64,000 nt of DNA from Bradysia coprophila. Its lineage: Eukaryota > Arthropoda > Insecta > Diptera > Sciaridae. Of this stretch, positions 24,274 through 35,183 are shown one piece after another. Position numbers and translations under genes: made by a program. Positions within the stretch are counted from its first letter, which is position 1. Each line of letters begins with the position of its first letter. The notes under the pieces were generated by a model that was not told the DNA's origin, made no database searches, and worked only from the letters and a program-made list of their open reading frames with translations. The stretch is taken from assembly GCF_014529535.1 (NCBI RefSeq), contig NW_023503727.1, positions 1,054,001 through 1,118,000 of the forward strand, given 5' to 3'.

Positions 24274-25751
24274 ATGTTAATTAAAGGTTCGGTCTTCGCC
24301 CTAATTATTCTTACTGTTAATGCAGGAATTCCATACGACCAAATTGAAATAAAAATAAGTGACGATGGAACGAGCACATTTGAAATTGAGATAAAAAACG
24401 CATTGACTACGACAAAGAATTTTTTTGCCAGCGATGAGGCTAAAATACTAGCACAAGTTGGGGCGAAAATTGTGGGCTTCATTCCTTACATAAACATAGT
24501 ATCAGGCATTCTACCTGCATTGCAGAAAGTATTGGCATCCGAAAGTGATTGGAAGGAAATATTAGCGAAGGCCATACCTGATCAAACACAACGGGCGCTA
24601 GCTGAAAACGATATTCGTAATATAGAAGCTGCTATGCAAACTGTTAGCGGAAACATTGAATTCTTGAAAAATGGAGATGATTTCTCATCTGAAAGTAAAA
24701 TTGCCATTGTCCATATCATCCACACTGAGCTTGACAAAATAGTCAATAAATTTACTGATGAGCGAGCAATCTTCAGGAGATATCCTTTGATTTCCGTTCC
24801 ACCACTATTTCTTCTGTCGTCTTTCATCTCCGTGTTTGATCCCATCAAAAATGTTATTGTACCCGCGCTAGCACGTTTATCGCACACATCATGCAAATTG
24901 AGCGATACTTTGAAAGAATATCGATCGATCGCCATTCGTGGACGATTAGAGAAAGTTTCTGTCGTTGATCAATTGGGTACAGCATTCGAGATTCAGAACA
25001 ATTTATTGGAATTATTGAATAGACCGTACAATGAGTACGGATATAACCAAACTAATTCTGGAGAAATAGCGTGTCAATCGAAGGGATGTAACTTTGATCC
25101 AAATTTCAAATATCGTCAGGGTTGCGTTCATGACAGTGTCGATGCAACCGAATACTATGCTGGGAATGCTGTTGTAATGTATGGATGTGTCGTAGGCTAT
25201 TTAGAACTGGTCAGATATCGAACAGAACGTGCATTTATCGATCCAATGTATTTAGTGGGTCGAACTTGCAGTGAGGCTGTACGCAACCGACCACGAACCG
25301 TAACAGGTAAATTGAAATAAACATAAAGTCACGGTTGTGCCAATAAAACATCATCAATTGGTTGTATGCAGGAAACGGCTGGCTGACTCTTACAATCATT
25401 AGAGTTTCTGCACATCAGTTAATTGATGGTTCGAGCTGCGACACCTTTGATTTCTGTGATCCATACGTAAAGGTGTCCATTGAGGGTCACCACGTTTTTA
25501 CCACTTCAAAGAAAAGTAATGCGCCGGAGGCGACCTTTTTTGAAACGTTTAAAACATCAAGGGTTCAGAAAACAGCAAAAATAACACTTGAAATGTGGGA
25601 CGATGATTCCGGATTTCTGGGTTCGCCTGACGATTTGATGCTACGAGCAGACACAACCATTGGTGAATTGCTAACACAAGACGCTTTGAGACATGGCGAA
25701 AATACTATTTTCATAAGTACTCAGTGGAAGGACGAATATGAAAACTATTGA
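24274..25751 (+). CDS. secreted protein: helical N-terminal domain plus C2 domain
   Basis: Two exons, 24274-25306 and 25372-25751, joined by a 65-base phase-1 intron, give about 470 residues. The ATG at 24274 begins a clear signal peptide (MLIKGSVFALIILTVNAG). Residues ~40-240 are predicted mainly helical with a hydrophobic segment near VGFIPYINIVSGI; residues ~270-340 are cysteine-bearing. Exon 2 encodes a C2 domain (WLTLTIIRV, FDFCDPYVKV, LEMWDDDSG) whose acidic loops suit calcium-dependent membrane binding. The order and hydrophobicity of the helical part recall the N-terminal pore-forming domain of bacterial delta-endotoxins, but this is remembered similarity, not a search. An AATAAA lies at 25768-25773. 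The frame is open throughout, so a working secreted membrane-binding protein is plausible. Function unknown. Confidence 0.75.
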
Positions 25752-26146
25752 ATTTGAAAATCATTGAAATAAATCTACAGCAAGTAGTTAGACTCCGCAT
25801 CCTGTTTTATCAACGCACTAAAAACAGGCAAACCAAAAACAGAACAAGTTTTTTAACGGTCTTTAAAAAGCCTTTCATTTTCGTCCTCGCAGTGTACCCG
25901 AGTAAAAATACAAACGGACGCATTTTTGCTATTTGCCATCAGTGACTCTTGACTTTAAAAACTCTAAAAAATCTTACGACGTTCGAATTTAATATGATCA
26001 AACTGTAAAGACGATGTAGCTCAGTAATTTCTTCCTTTATTTTCGGCCAAATATTTCGCACATCAAATTGGCTAAATTTGGCACAGTGGCTAAATTTCAC
26101 TGAGTTTCACAGATTTTCATTGGAACTTATAGCTGAACATGGCTTC

Positions 26147-27403
26147 AGTGGACCTGCTTAGGCAAAAAATCGTGCATCTTAGAAAATCGTTATAACGATG
26201 ATTGTAGGTTGTTCCGTATCGATTCCTGATTCTAAATTGATGTGGGGCCAAGACGGCAGCTCAATGGTTCTCTGGTTATGTCCCTTTTTTTCTATGATTT
26301 TTCTTCATTCGTAAGCGAGAAGAGATATCAATCCACTTCCAAAGGATAAGTTATAGAGAGATGTCTAAAATTTGGTGAAATTAATTTTTTGACATTTGAA
26401 TCCAAAATGGCGGAAAAAAACTGATCAAAGTCGAAAAATATTTTTTTCCTGAAGGAAAATCTCGGAAACCGATGGAAAGACTGTAAATTCGGTAAAATTT
26501 TCTTTAGAAGGTTTATAGAGAATTCAAAGAGATACGTTTTCGTTTTTTATTTATTGAAATCGGGAAGCTCGTTCCGGAGATATGTCCGTAACAGTGAAGT
26601 CACCACATGTTCTTCATGTAAAAATACATCGAAATTATTATTTATTTATAGTAAAGTTGTATTTTCTGTACATTTTAGTGACTCAAGGCGTAACCGAGTT
26701 TCATATTTTCACGGAAACATGCTCCCTGTTCTAGAATTTAAGGATTTTGAAGGATCTCTGATTTTTTTTTGTGGATTCTCTTCAGGATTTATTGAACTGT
26801 TGAGGTGGTAGTGGGTCAGTTCCTAAAATTATGTCACTGCACATGCACAATATGTTCCCAGCTCTAGAACGTAAGTATTATGAAGGATATCTGAGGTTTT
26901 ATTGGGTTCCTTCTGGACTTTTGGGATTGTTGAGGTTATATTATGCTAGTTCCTAAAGTTCCACCACTTTACATGGTATACCATGCTATCAGTTCTAGAA
27001 TTTGAGTAATTTGTAGGATTTTTCAAGTTTTTCTGGGTTTCTTCTGGACTTTTTGGATTATAGAACTGGTCAGATCCTAAAATTTAACCATTATGGTGCA
27101 TCATCTGGATATTCAGGATTATTGAGAGTCATCTTAGCAATCCCGTAAGTTCAAACGATATCCTAAGAAACCACAAAATTCTAGAACTGGGAAGATGGTA
27201 GACCATGTTGGATGGAGGAATTTTGAGAAACAAAATACTACCATCTCATTAACACCAGAAGACCAGAAGGAAACCCAGGAAAACTTGAAAAATCTTTCAA
27301 ATTACGCAAATTCTAGAACGATACGGAACAACCTACAATAATCGTTATAACGATTTTCTAAGATGCACGATTAAGCCCTTTTTTCAGCCTAAGCAGGTCC
27401 ACT
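26147..27403. mobile_element. foldback element, about 1.26 kb
   Basis: The arm 26147-26222 (AGTGGACCTGCTTAGGC ... TGTAGGTTGTTCCGTATCG) is matched in inverse by 27318-27403 (CGATACGGAACAACCTACA ... GCCTAAGCAGGTCCACT). Between them, about 26690-27330 consists of degenerate ~125-bp repeats with recurring CAGCTCTAGAAC, TTGAAGGAT, TTCTTCTGGA and GTTCCTAAA words, some inverted. No coding frame. The repeat words match the scaffold of the 122-bp satellite at 52.3-53.6 kb. Confidence 0.65.
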
Positions 27404-27466
27404 ACTAGGTTCAATCACTTTCAAAGATTTTTTTGACGATTCGTCACATTTTAGCGTTTTGTTAAA

Positions 27467-27568
27467 TCGCCAAAGTGTAAAGAAACACCAAGAAAAATCG
27501 CCAAAGTGTGAACAAATTCAAATTCGCACTTTGCCGATTTTTCGTGGCGTTTCTTCACACTTTGGCGA
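27467..27568. repeat. palindromic hairpin, about 100 bp
   Basis: TCGCCAAAGTGTAAAGAAAC and GTTTCTTCACACTTTGGCGA are inverted partners, with the pairing continuing inward through AAAAATCG/CGATTTTT. Further copies of the GCCAAAGTG/CGCCAGAGTG word to about 27700 suggest a larger degenerate inverted-repeat element. Confidence 0.55.
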
Positions 27569-27733
27569 TTCTACTTGGCCTTTCGTAACATATTCTGACG
27601 ATTTTTCTTTTTGGTTTATTGCCACAGAAAATCGCTAGAGTGAGTGTGAAGAAACGAATTAACTGTAAATGATGAAGAAAAATCGCCAGAGTGCGAACAA
27701 ACGCCAAGCTGAAGAAATACGTTGAGACTACTG

Positions 27734-28290
27734 TTGAATTAAACTTTGTAGGAACTTTAAGAGTTTTGTATTCTGTACAATTCTGAAAAATAGATAAAAA
27801 CGAAACCAACCGCAAGATGTCAAAATTTAAGACAAACAAAATTTTGATGATCTGACTTCACAGCTTTGATTTCAATTGAAGCAGTTGCCTAGTGGTTGTC
27901 TCTCTGTACTGACTCCATTTAAACGATCGCACAAAGTCATCAAATATCAGTTGGCGTGACGGAATCGTTGCATTGTAAAATATTCGAGTTCTTTGAGATC
28001 GAGAATTTTTAATGGGAACATGAAAACTGTCGAATCTGATGACATTACCTTTGCCAAACGTTTCCAACATTCTGAGATCGTTGTAGTAACCAAAAACGTG
28101 GAATTTCCAGACATTGGACTACATTTCTTGCGACTATCGCTCGATCCGCAATTACTTCACCTAAACCGAATATTGAGCCAGCGCTTAAAGTTGCGATTTC
28201 CATGAAAATCTTTTCGACCTGAACATAAGTGAGTCGAAGGTATAAGTAGAAATTAAAAGACGAAAGGACAGACGTTCCTGTCTCACCGTC
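27734..28290. repeat. dispersed ~550-bp repeat, copy 2
   Basis: Same family and orientation as 13640-14190, with substitutions and small length differences throughout. Non-coding; class unknown. Confidence 0.65.
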
Positions 28291-28473
28291 TCATCGTGTT
28301 CTTTAGTTGAGGAATTGTGTAGTTTTTGTGGTTGAGGTTCACTGAAAGTAAAATGTGAGGAAGGGTGATGGCTATTCAGGTAACCATTTGGTTAAATAGG
28401 TTTGTTGAGGCTATAGATAAGATATTGAAAATCTACTGAGGCAATGACGACCTTGACCTTTACATGCTTCTGC

Positions 28474-28582
28474 CAGAGCTTATTTTTGGGGATTTTATTT
28501 CTGGGAAAATTCCGAATAATTTCGAGTTCCAAAAATTTTTCTCGGAATTTTTCAGAATTTAAATTCCCAAAAATAGTCCCTG
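28474..28582. mobile_element. hAT-like MITE, 109 bp
   Basis: The ends CAGAGCTTATTTTTGGGGA and TTCCCAAAAATAGTCCCTG are inverted copies. Flanks GCTTCTGC (28466-28473) and TCTTCTGC (28583-28590) are an 8-bp target duplication with one mismatch. Shortest member of the family that includes 3543-3722 and 14469-23410. Confidence 0.65.
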
Positions 28583-28859
28583 TCTTCTGCACCGAAAACC
28601 GTTCATTTTATTAATGAAGCATTTTTTCGGTGCCCCCATGTAAAACATTGTACTCGGACAAAAAATGAAAAGTCGAGTTTTCGAGCGATTATTGTCATCT
28701 GCTTCGCCTCGTAGCATTAAACTTCACGCGAAAACCCGACTTTTCAACTTTTCCGTATTTTTGACGTAAATATCTACTTCACCTCACAGTTCGTGGTTGG
28801 ACTTGAGCTGGCGTTATGTTCCAATTTATTGTTTAGTTGTGTTAACAGACGTAACAGAC

Positions 28860-30314
28860 TTACTTTACTGAATCCGTTTTCACATATTGCCTTTCATTTC
28901 CATCATCAACGTCACTTACTGTCTCATCAATTAGGACGAAGGTTTTTCTACTGCCAACGGTGGTCTTAGACTTGAAATAAACGTAAATTTATCCCAAACT
29001 TAAAGGGCGTCAAAGGTGTACCACACAAACTTTTATCTTCAGATATTGCAGCATGTAACACTGTCCGCTCAGTAAGAAAAACGTTGTGGCCTGTTTCTTC
29101 TCATCATCATCGTATACACTGGCGTCCACTCCATATTCTCGTATCTTTGAAAATGTACAACATTCCAATATCTGCCATTGAGCGGTGGATCTTAGTTAAT
29201 CATAATAAAACATTCTACATTGCACTGCACCTGCTGGTCTGTGAAGTGACCGAAGAAATAATCAAAGCGATTCAATGATGTTCGGATGTGTTCGCACTGA
29301 ATATTCAAAGATTTTCTTAGTTCGTCAGTCAAGTCTTGTTCGTAAATGTACAGAAGTTCTGTGGGAACTATAAAGCGAAAGTGGAAATCAAAATAATTCG
29401 TTGGCCAACAATAACGTTTTGAACGTTTTATGCCACACATTGTTATGCTACGGACATTTTAGATTTTTACCACTAAAATGTTTGGCGTATCTACGCTACA
29501 GATTTACTAACTTGCAGCGCTACATGTTACACTCCTTCGGTTTCCTAAAATCACTCCATCTAATCCAAAACGATCTCCAGGCACAAGGGCATACAGAACA
29601 TTGTCAGCGACTCTTCCTTCGTCCTATCGATAATCAATTTTAAAATTATGAATCGATGCACTTAACGACAACTAATGCAGTACTGCGGAGTAAACTTTCT
29701 TGCTGACATTGACTTCACCGTCAAGAATAAAATACAATGCCGACGGATGATGTCCCTCGCGTAGTATAACTCTTCCGGCATTGCAGTATAAGAAGTGGCA
29801 GATTTCCATCAAATGACCTCGGAAAGTCTGTTGAAAGAGCAGATTCTTATTTGAATCATTTTCGTCAAAGAGTTCTTGGTGTTTTCACCTCTGGAATCGT
29901 TTCAAAGCATTTCAACGAATGTATAACTGCAGTTAACTGCTCTTTCTCTGCCGTCGTCCTATCCTGATTCGGTTTATTGAAAATCGATTTTTCCTATGAA
30001 GTAAAGTTGAACGTCAAGAAAATTGAGCCGGCATGGTGTGTGGCTAGGATACGTACTCTCAAAGTTAAAATGCCTTTCCTACCAGAACGTCGAACAATGA
30101 TGTTGATATTCCGTCGTGGATTACTACCCAATGTTACGTCTTCAATCGCACTTAGCCAGTAGGCATTTACAATTACCTTTCTACATAAAGTCTTGAAACG
30201 AAATTTTGCTAGTTGTTTTCTCCGAAGTAATTCCTTCTGCAGGATTGGGGAAAATGTTCCGTTTTACATGCTGCATTTTCAATGTCGTAAACTTACTTTT
30301 GCTGCGCGATCCAT
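28860..30314 (-). CDS. cyclic nucleotide-binding domain protein (CNBD2-like), 8 exons
   Basis: Exons in transcript order: 30314-30297, 30236-30057, 29993-29889, 29827-29696, 29623-29512, 29367-29231, 29171-29022, 28970-28860, giving about 314 residues. Most introns are only 51-72 bases. No single long frame exists, so the gene is easily missed; every junction keeps frame at GT/AG sites. Exon 2 carries the AKFRFKTLCRKV and YWLSAIEDV region typical of insect CNBD2-like proteins. Exons 4-6 form one cyclic-nucleotide-binding fold (GRVILREGHHPSALYFILDG, then PGDRFGLDGV, GNRRSVT and TELLYIYEQDL). Exon 7 starts a second, related fold (REYGVDASVYDDDE, FFLLSGQCYML). The second fold seems cut short: exon 8 adds a 36-residue polar tail with no phosphate-binding loop. 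An alternative donor GTAAGT at the stop could extend the tail. Role likely cAMP/cGMP sensing or a degenerate version; in vertebrates CNBD2 is testis-associated. Confidence 0.75.
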
Positions 30315-32430
30315 TGGTTGTAAATTGTATGCGTAATTTTGGTATTGTTAACAAGAATTCCGGCGAGTTATTGAATTATTTAGTCGGACAACTATACGAG
30401 TTCTAAAGCTACTTAGGTCATATAACGAAAATTGTAGTGAAAATTCCTTCATCGAAATAAATGGTGAAAAGTGACTATTGACTATGAAAATGCCCTAAAT
30501 ATTAGCATCAACCTTTTACAAACAGTCTGTCAATATGATGAATCTATTACTTCTATTGTTTAAGATATTGCCTAGGGTCAAATATACACTAATATCTTTG
30601 ACCTCATTTTTACAAATCGTATCCCATGCGTGTTGTTGTAAGTACTCACTTTTAACACTTACAGTGTGTCCTTCCAGAAGTCCATATTGCACGTTCAACA
30701 GTACAATTAATACACTTCCAACTTACCAAAATGTATGTGTACCGTAAAGTTTCTGAATTACTAAAGAGCAGATAAGGGCCGATTACTTTGCTGACGATGA
30801 TTTGTTGTGCAACATCTGAAAAGATCAAGATTAACAGTAATGGCAAGTACACGCGCGCTGACGTTCATTTTATATGTATCAAGTGTGGTCTATAAAATGT
30901 AGTTACTTTGTCGTCGGGTGATACGAGAGACATAAGCAAAGTTGAATACATTGGTAGATTCTATTTCAGCATACGCTTACGAATAGTCGCTCGCTAGAGC
31001 ACTATTCGCACACGGAGACGGCTTTTATCATATATCTAGCCTCTCAATAAGAAATCTCGATAAATATTCAGACTTTGTCGTTCATTTGTATTCTAGTTAT
31101 CAGTCAAAAAAAAACATTTACTGCTTAATCGTATCAGTGGTTCTGATTAATCCACTATGTGTTACCTGAAAAGCACTGCTCCTAGCATTAATATAGGAAA
31201 TTTTCAGCATAATTGACGCTTGTTGATTCAGTGTTAATGCAAAGAGCTGCACGAACGGAATTTTGAAAACCGACACATTTTCTGTTTCTGTGTTTTACTG
31301 GAGTTTCTGATTCTCCATATAAAAATACAAGCAAAATTCACAAAAAACCAGGAAACCACGAAACAGAAAATGTGTTGGTTTTCAAAATTCCGCGAGTGTA
31401 TGATATAGTCGCAGATTTGCGAAAACCTGGACTTGGATCACAATCTCTTCGGGATGCAATTTAGTTTCGGGGTTTCGAAATTTTCCTAATTTTTAAAAAA
31501 AGCTAAAAGATTTCTTTTCGCGCAGCATGGCGGGCGAATATGGTACAATTTACTTTTTACACGTAGAACATAGTTCATTCAATGGAATTGGTTTCCCAAT
31601 AGGTTTTTCGAAACAGAAATTCTTATCTTCAATGATGTTTGACCTCTCTTGAATATTCAGTTCAAGATTATAAGCGAATTTATTTAAATGCAAGTTGGCT
31701 CAACAAACTATTCATTCTCCTGATGTCAACCAGCTATATTGGAAACTAAATCAAATTGTAAGTTTGAAGTGGAAAAATAAATTGTTTCAAATTGTAAAAG
31801 TGATTAATGCGATGGGATCGTTCGTAGAGTATGTTAACAAGTACATGTGTTTTCAATAGTAAATTTAACATATTTCACCTCCACGTGTGGAAAGAGGGCG
31901 TTTGCACCTTTTACTTCTAACACGACAGAGTAAAGTTAAAGTTTATTTTACTCTGCCGTGCTTCTAAAATTGCATACTTGCATAGTTGTTAACGTGTTAC
32001 AGACGGCAATCGTATGACCAGTATTATTATGGGATCTATTACTTCCGTCGATCAAAGTAATCGTCGATTGGTTGATTTCAAATCTTGTACTTCAATTTTT
32101 TTAAACATGCATTTCACTATATAAAGAACCATTTTACCCAGAGTCTGTCATTATTTTGGTCGTCGTTATCGATAACAGATGAATAGCCGTATGTGACAGG
32201 TTTATGATTTCAGTCTAATTGCAGAATTGAAACAACGTGACCGTGACATACTTTATGAATGATCTTTAAACTTTGTGGGGGCTAGCAATTATTAGTTTCT
32301 AGTGGATTAAGTAATTGCTTGCAAATGTGTTGATTTGATTAGTAGGAACTTTGTAATCCCACAGGGAAAACAATAGATTTCCAAGCTAGTACGTAATTTA
32401 CTGTCATTATCTTTACAGCTACCGTTCGCC
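30315..32430. other. intergenic; unassigned frames and one hairpin
   Basis: On the minus strand, 30516-30852 holds short frames with plausible donors (GTAAGT) and a hydrophobic leader (VYLPLLLILIFS). No chain could be assembled and no family was recognised. The rest is AT-rich without support for genes. An acceptor-like CTTTACAG at about 32411-32418 suggests a spliced 5' UTR for the next gene. Confidence 0.35.
31256..31392. repeat. hairpin MITE-like inverted repeat
   Basis: CGGAATTTTGAAAACCGACA and TGTGTTGGTTTTCAAAATTCCG are near-perfect inverted arms of about 33 bp around a ~70-bp centre. Non-coding. Flanks ACGAA and CGAGT give no clear target duplication. Confidence 0.6.
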
Positions 32431-33429
32431 ATGACTTCGATCAATCCAGTAAAGGTGATAGGGTTGGCGTTGTTGTTAGCTGCACAAATCTTTGAAATAC
32501 CCGCAGAAAGAAACAAAAGATCTGTCGATATCCTGAACTTGAACTTGAACCCCACACCGGACGTTGCCGCTGAAAACGCATTTAATGCTGACCCAGTTTC
32601 TTGGTTGGGCAAAAATTCAATTAGCAGTGTGGCTATATTCACGTACGCACTCAACCAACGAACCCGTGTGAATTTACGCAATGGCGAAATATTTTCGTTC
32701 CGATTTGCAAGGGTGGGAACCAACAAATACGTTTACTATGCTACACCGGAGTCAAGTGCCGGTGTTAAGGGCTATTGGCTGAATACTGCCGACAAGATTA
32801 CCATTAACTTGAATGACGGTCCTGCATTCGTTTTTACCGGTGAACTTCAGGGATGCTCAATACATGCAAAAGTTGTTTCCAATAAATTGGAAGTGTTCCA
32901 TCGCAACCGACAGCATCTGCATCAAATTTACCTCGATGCTAATCGACAGGCCATCGATGGAAACGGTGCGCCAATACGAGAATTGGCCGGTGTTACAAGA
33001 TTCTTGGACAAAAATCGGAACGAAATTACGGCAGTGGCAAACGGTAAAATTTCTTTGAATAACGGCATTTTGGACAGATATGGAAATCGAATAACGACAA
33101 TCAATGGAAAGGAAGTGGAGAATTTGATAAACGATAATGTAGACCGAGGAACGGACGAGATATGTCAATTCCTCAATTATGATTTAAGAGGAGGAAGATC
33201 CGTGTCTTGGGAACAATACAGTTCCAATCTTCCCGCCAACTATGAAGCAGACCTTGCAGCTCATCGCACCGGACCGAAATTTACGACACCGTTTATATTT
33301 CGCAAGGACGGCGTGTGGTCTTTTGTATCGCAACAAATTCAATACAGCGGTTCTGGTGGTGCTCCGGCTAGAGGACAAATCTACGATTTCCAATTCACTG
33401 GCAAAGGCTATTTGACCCATCTGGATTAG
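32431..33429 (+). CDS. secreted protein with an LxGC...H deamidase-like motif
   Basis: Single exon of 332 residues from an ATG that begins a signal peptide (MTSINPVKVIGLALLLAA), followed by a dibasic ERNKR. An AATAAA lies at 33487-33492. Residues 139-142 are LQGC and a histidine follows 15 residues later (C142, H157). Known CNF1/BLF1-fold glutamine deamidases have an LSGC nucleophile with a histidine 12-15 residues on, and the predicted strands around FVFTGELQGC and KLEVFHRN fit that layout. I infer a distant relative of this fold; catalytic activity is not shown. The rest (SWLG, RVNLRNGEIFSFRF, GYWLN and the tail GQIYDFQFTGKGYL) was not matched to a family. No introns in the coding part and no family recognised from insects make lateral acquisition a reasonable hypothesis. 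The frame is intact. Confidence 0.7.
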   Translation: MTSINPVKVIGLALLLAAQIFEIPAERNKRSVDILNLNLNPTPDVAAENAFNADPVSWLGKNSISSVAIFTYALNQRTRVNLRNGEIFSFRFARVGTNKYVYYATPESSAGVKGYWLNTADKITINLNDGPAFVFTGELQGCSIHAKVVSNKLEVFHRNRQHLHQIYLDANRQAIDGNGAPIRELAGVTRFLDKNRNEITAVANGKISLNNGILDRYGNRITTINGKEVENLINDNVDRGTDEICQFLNYDLRGGRSVSWEQYSSNLPANYEADLAAHRTGPKFTTPFIFRKDGVWSFVSQQIQYSGSGGAPARGQIYDFQFTGKGYLTHLD

Positions 33430-33557
33430 ACAATGGCCATAAATTTCCATCCTTTGCTACATGCTCTCTATGAATTGAATTGGATCAATAAATTCGATTA
33501 GAAGAAGACATTCAAAAACCTCTGCTCAACATTCATAACCTTAGAATGAGATCTCCT

Positions 33558-34394
33558 AGTTATGTTAATAGATGACGAATCCGCAATAAAAAAAAATGTC
33601 CGTCCGTCCGTCCGTCTGTGACCCCTATAGCTTGAGTAAATCACAACCTTTTTTGAAAATTCTTTTTTTTCCCGATTGGTATCGACAAAAGTAAGGTCAA
33701 GTTCGAAAATGGGCATGGTAGGGTCGGCCCTTCCAGAGCTAGGGCCCTATAGGTGTTTGTCAGTCTTTCAACGATATCTACCGAAATACGCACGCAATGG
33801 CTGCTTGTGATATATCAAATGAAAGGTATTGACGAGTAGAACAAAGTTGCTGAACATTATTTTTGGGTAAGATGCAACGTGGGCTTGTTGGGAGGGCTCA
33901 AAGGTCGGTACTCGGCCCTAAGTGTTTTTTGCACATAAATCGAGTAAATCTCATCCGATTTTGCTAGTCTTTGTTTCATTTGAGAGATAATTGAATGCCG
34001 AATAGAATGATGGCAAAAAAAGTTTTAAATTTGGGCCCTTGCACTAAGGCCGCTACTCGGCCCTAAGTGCTTTCTGCACATAAATCGAGTAAATCTCAAC
34101 CGATTTTGCTAGTTTTTGTTTCATTTGAGAGGTAATTGAATACCCAATGGAAACATGGCAAAAAATTCGTAATTGCGCTATGCGCAATTTTAAAAATGAA
34201 CACTTTCAGTAAATTTGACCATGCTCAACTTGACTTGCATTTTGGTAACAGACGCATTAGAGGGTTGTAGACGTATTAGGGGTCCGGGTGTATTACGGCT
34301 ACGGACGTATTATGGTTACGGACGAAATAGGATTACGGGTCGTACGGGGCTAGGTCGCAGCAAACACTCCGACTGTTCTGATGCCTTGTTTTAA
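33558..34394 (+). mobile_element. hairpin-ended dispersed repeat, copy A (5'-truncated)
   Basis: Matches 47385-48540 in the same orientation: TCCGTCCGTCCGTCCGTCTG, then ~130-bp internal repeats (GGCCCTAAGTGTTTT ... CGATTTTGCTAG), then the terminus GTCGTACGGGGCTA and hairpin GTCGCAGCAAACACTCCGAC. The left ~105 bases present in copy D are missing. Non-coding. Confidence 0.7.
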
Positions 34395-35183
34395 TGGAAA
34401 ATTGTGCCTCTGTTCTCTATTCTTTTGCTTTGGTAACAACAGTTCAGTGCTTTGGTAAAAACTTATGAAATAATTGAGTCACTTTTTGTTTTTGTGGAGG
34501 TTAGCAAACTATTCGACTTCTTCCCCTTCGCCCTAACTGTCCTAAATTATTTGGTAACGACCGACCACATACTCCCATAAGAACAAATGTAAAGCTTCAT
34601 ACTTTTTGGATATCTCAAATCATAGAGTTGTACTCCGAAAGGGGCAATGTAAGCGCTTATGCTAGTCTGGACTCAACAATCCCATGGACAGACTGACATG
34701 TATAAAAAGATCATCGCTACCATACTATCTTTCGAGTGTTACTGTATGACTCAAATATCCTACATTCGCGTTTAAGAGTCAATTCTAAATTTTGGGAAAA
34801 ACAAACACTCACGACACAAACGTTTCTCTGATGATTTTCAAAAACTTTTCTGTTCTGGATAGCCTACAAAATTCCCAAGAATTTAAGCCCAGTTGACCAA
34901 AAATCGAATCATTTTCTAGATGAAGTTACGAATTTTCCAGCTCAAGATCAACTCAATTTTTCATAGTCGACGAACTTTGACGACTCAGGAAGAAGAATTT
35001 TTCGACAAACTTCTTCCGGATTTTATTTTTTTCTGTTGTATTCGACTCCAATTAGTAGAATAGGACTGATACAGCTAGCAAAAATCTCAAAGAAGTTTTT
35101 TGGTAGAGGTCGAAATAGGTGGAAGGCAGAAAACTCGAAAATTTAGCTTCTATGATTTGTCGCAAATTGTAAATGAATTTTTC
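34395..35183. other. no gene or clear element seen
   Basis: AT-rich sequence between two repeats, with only short unsupported frames on either strand. Confidence 0.35.

Noticed and set aside
29401-29643. Plus-strand frames around 29.0-30.4 kb
   Set aside because: They are antisense to the CNBD2-like exons, which have coherent splice phases and family motifs on the minus strand.
30516-30852. Possible secreted-protein exons on the minus strand upstream of the CNBD2-like gene
   Set aside because: A hydrophobic leader and donors are present, but no ATG in frame and no chain to a terminal exon could be found.
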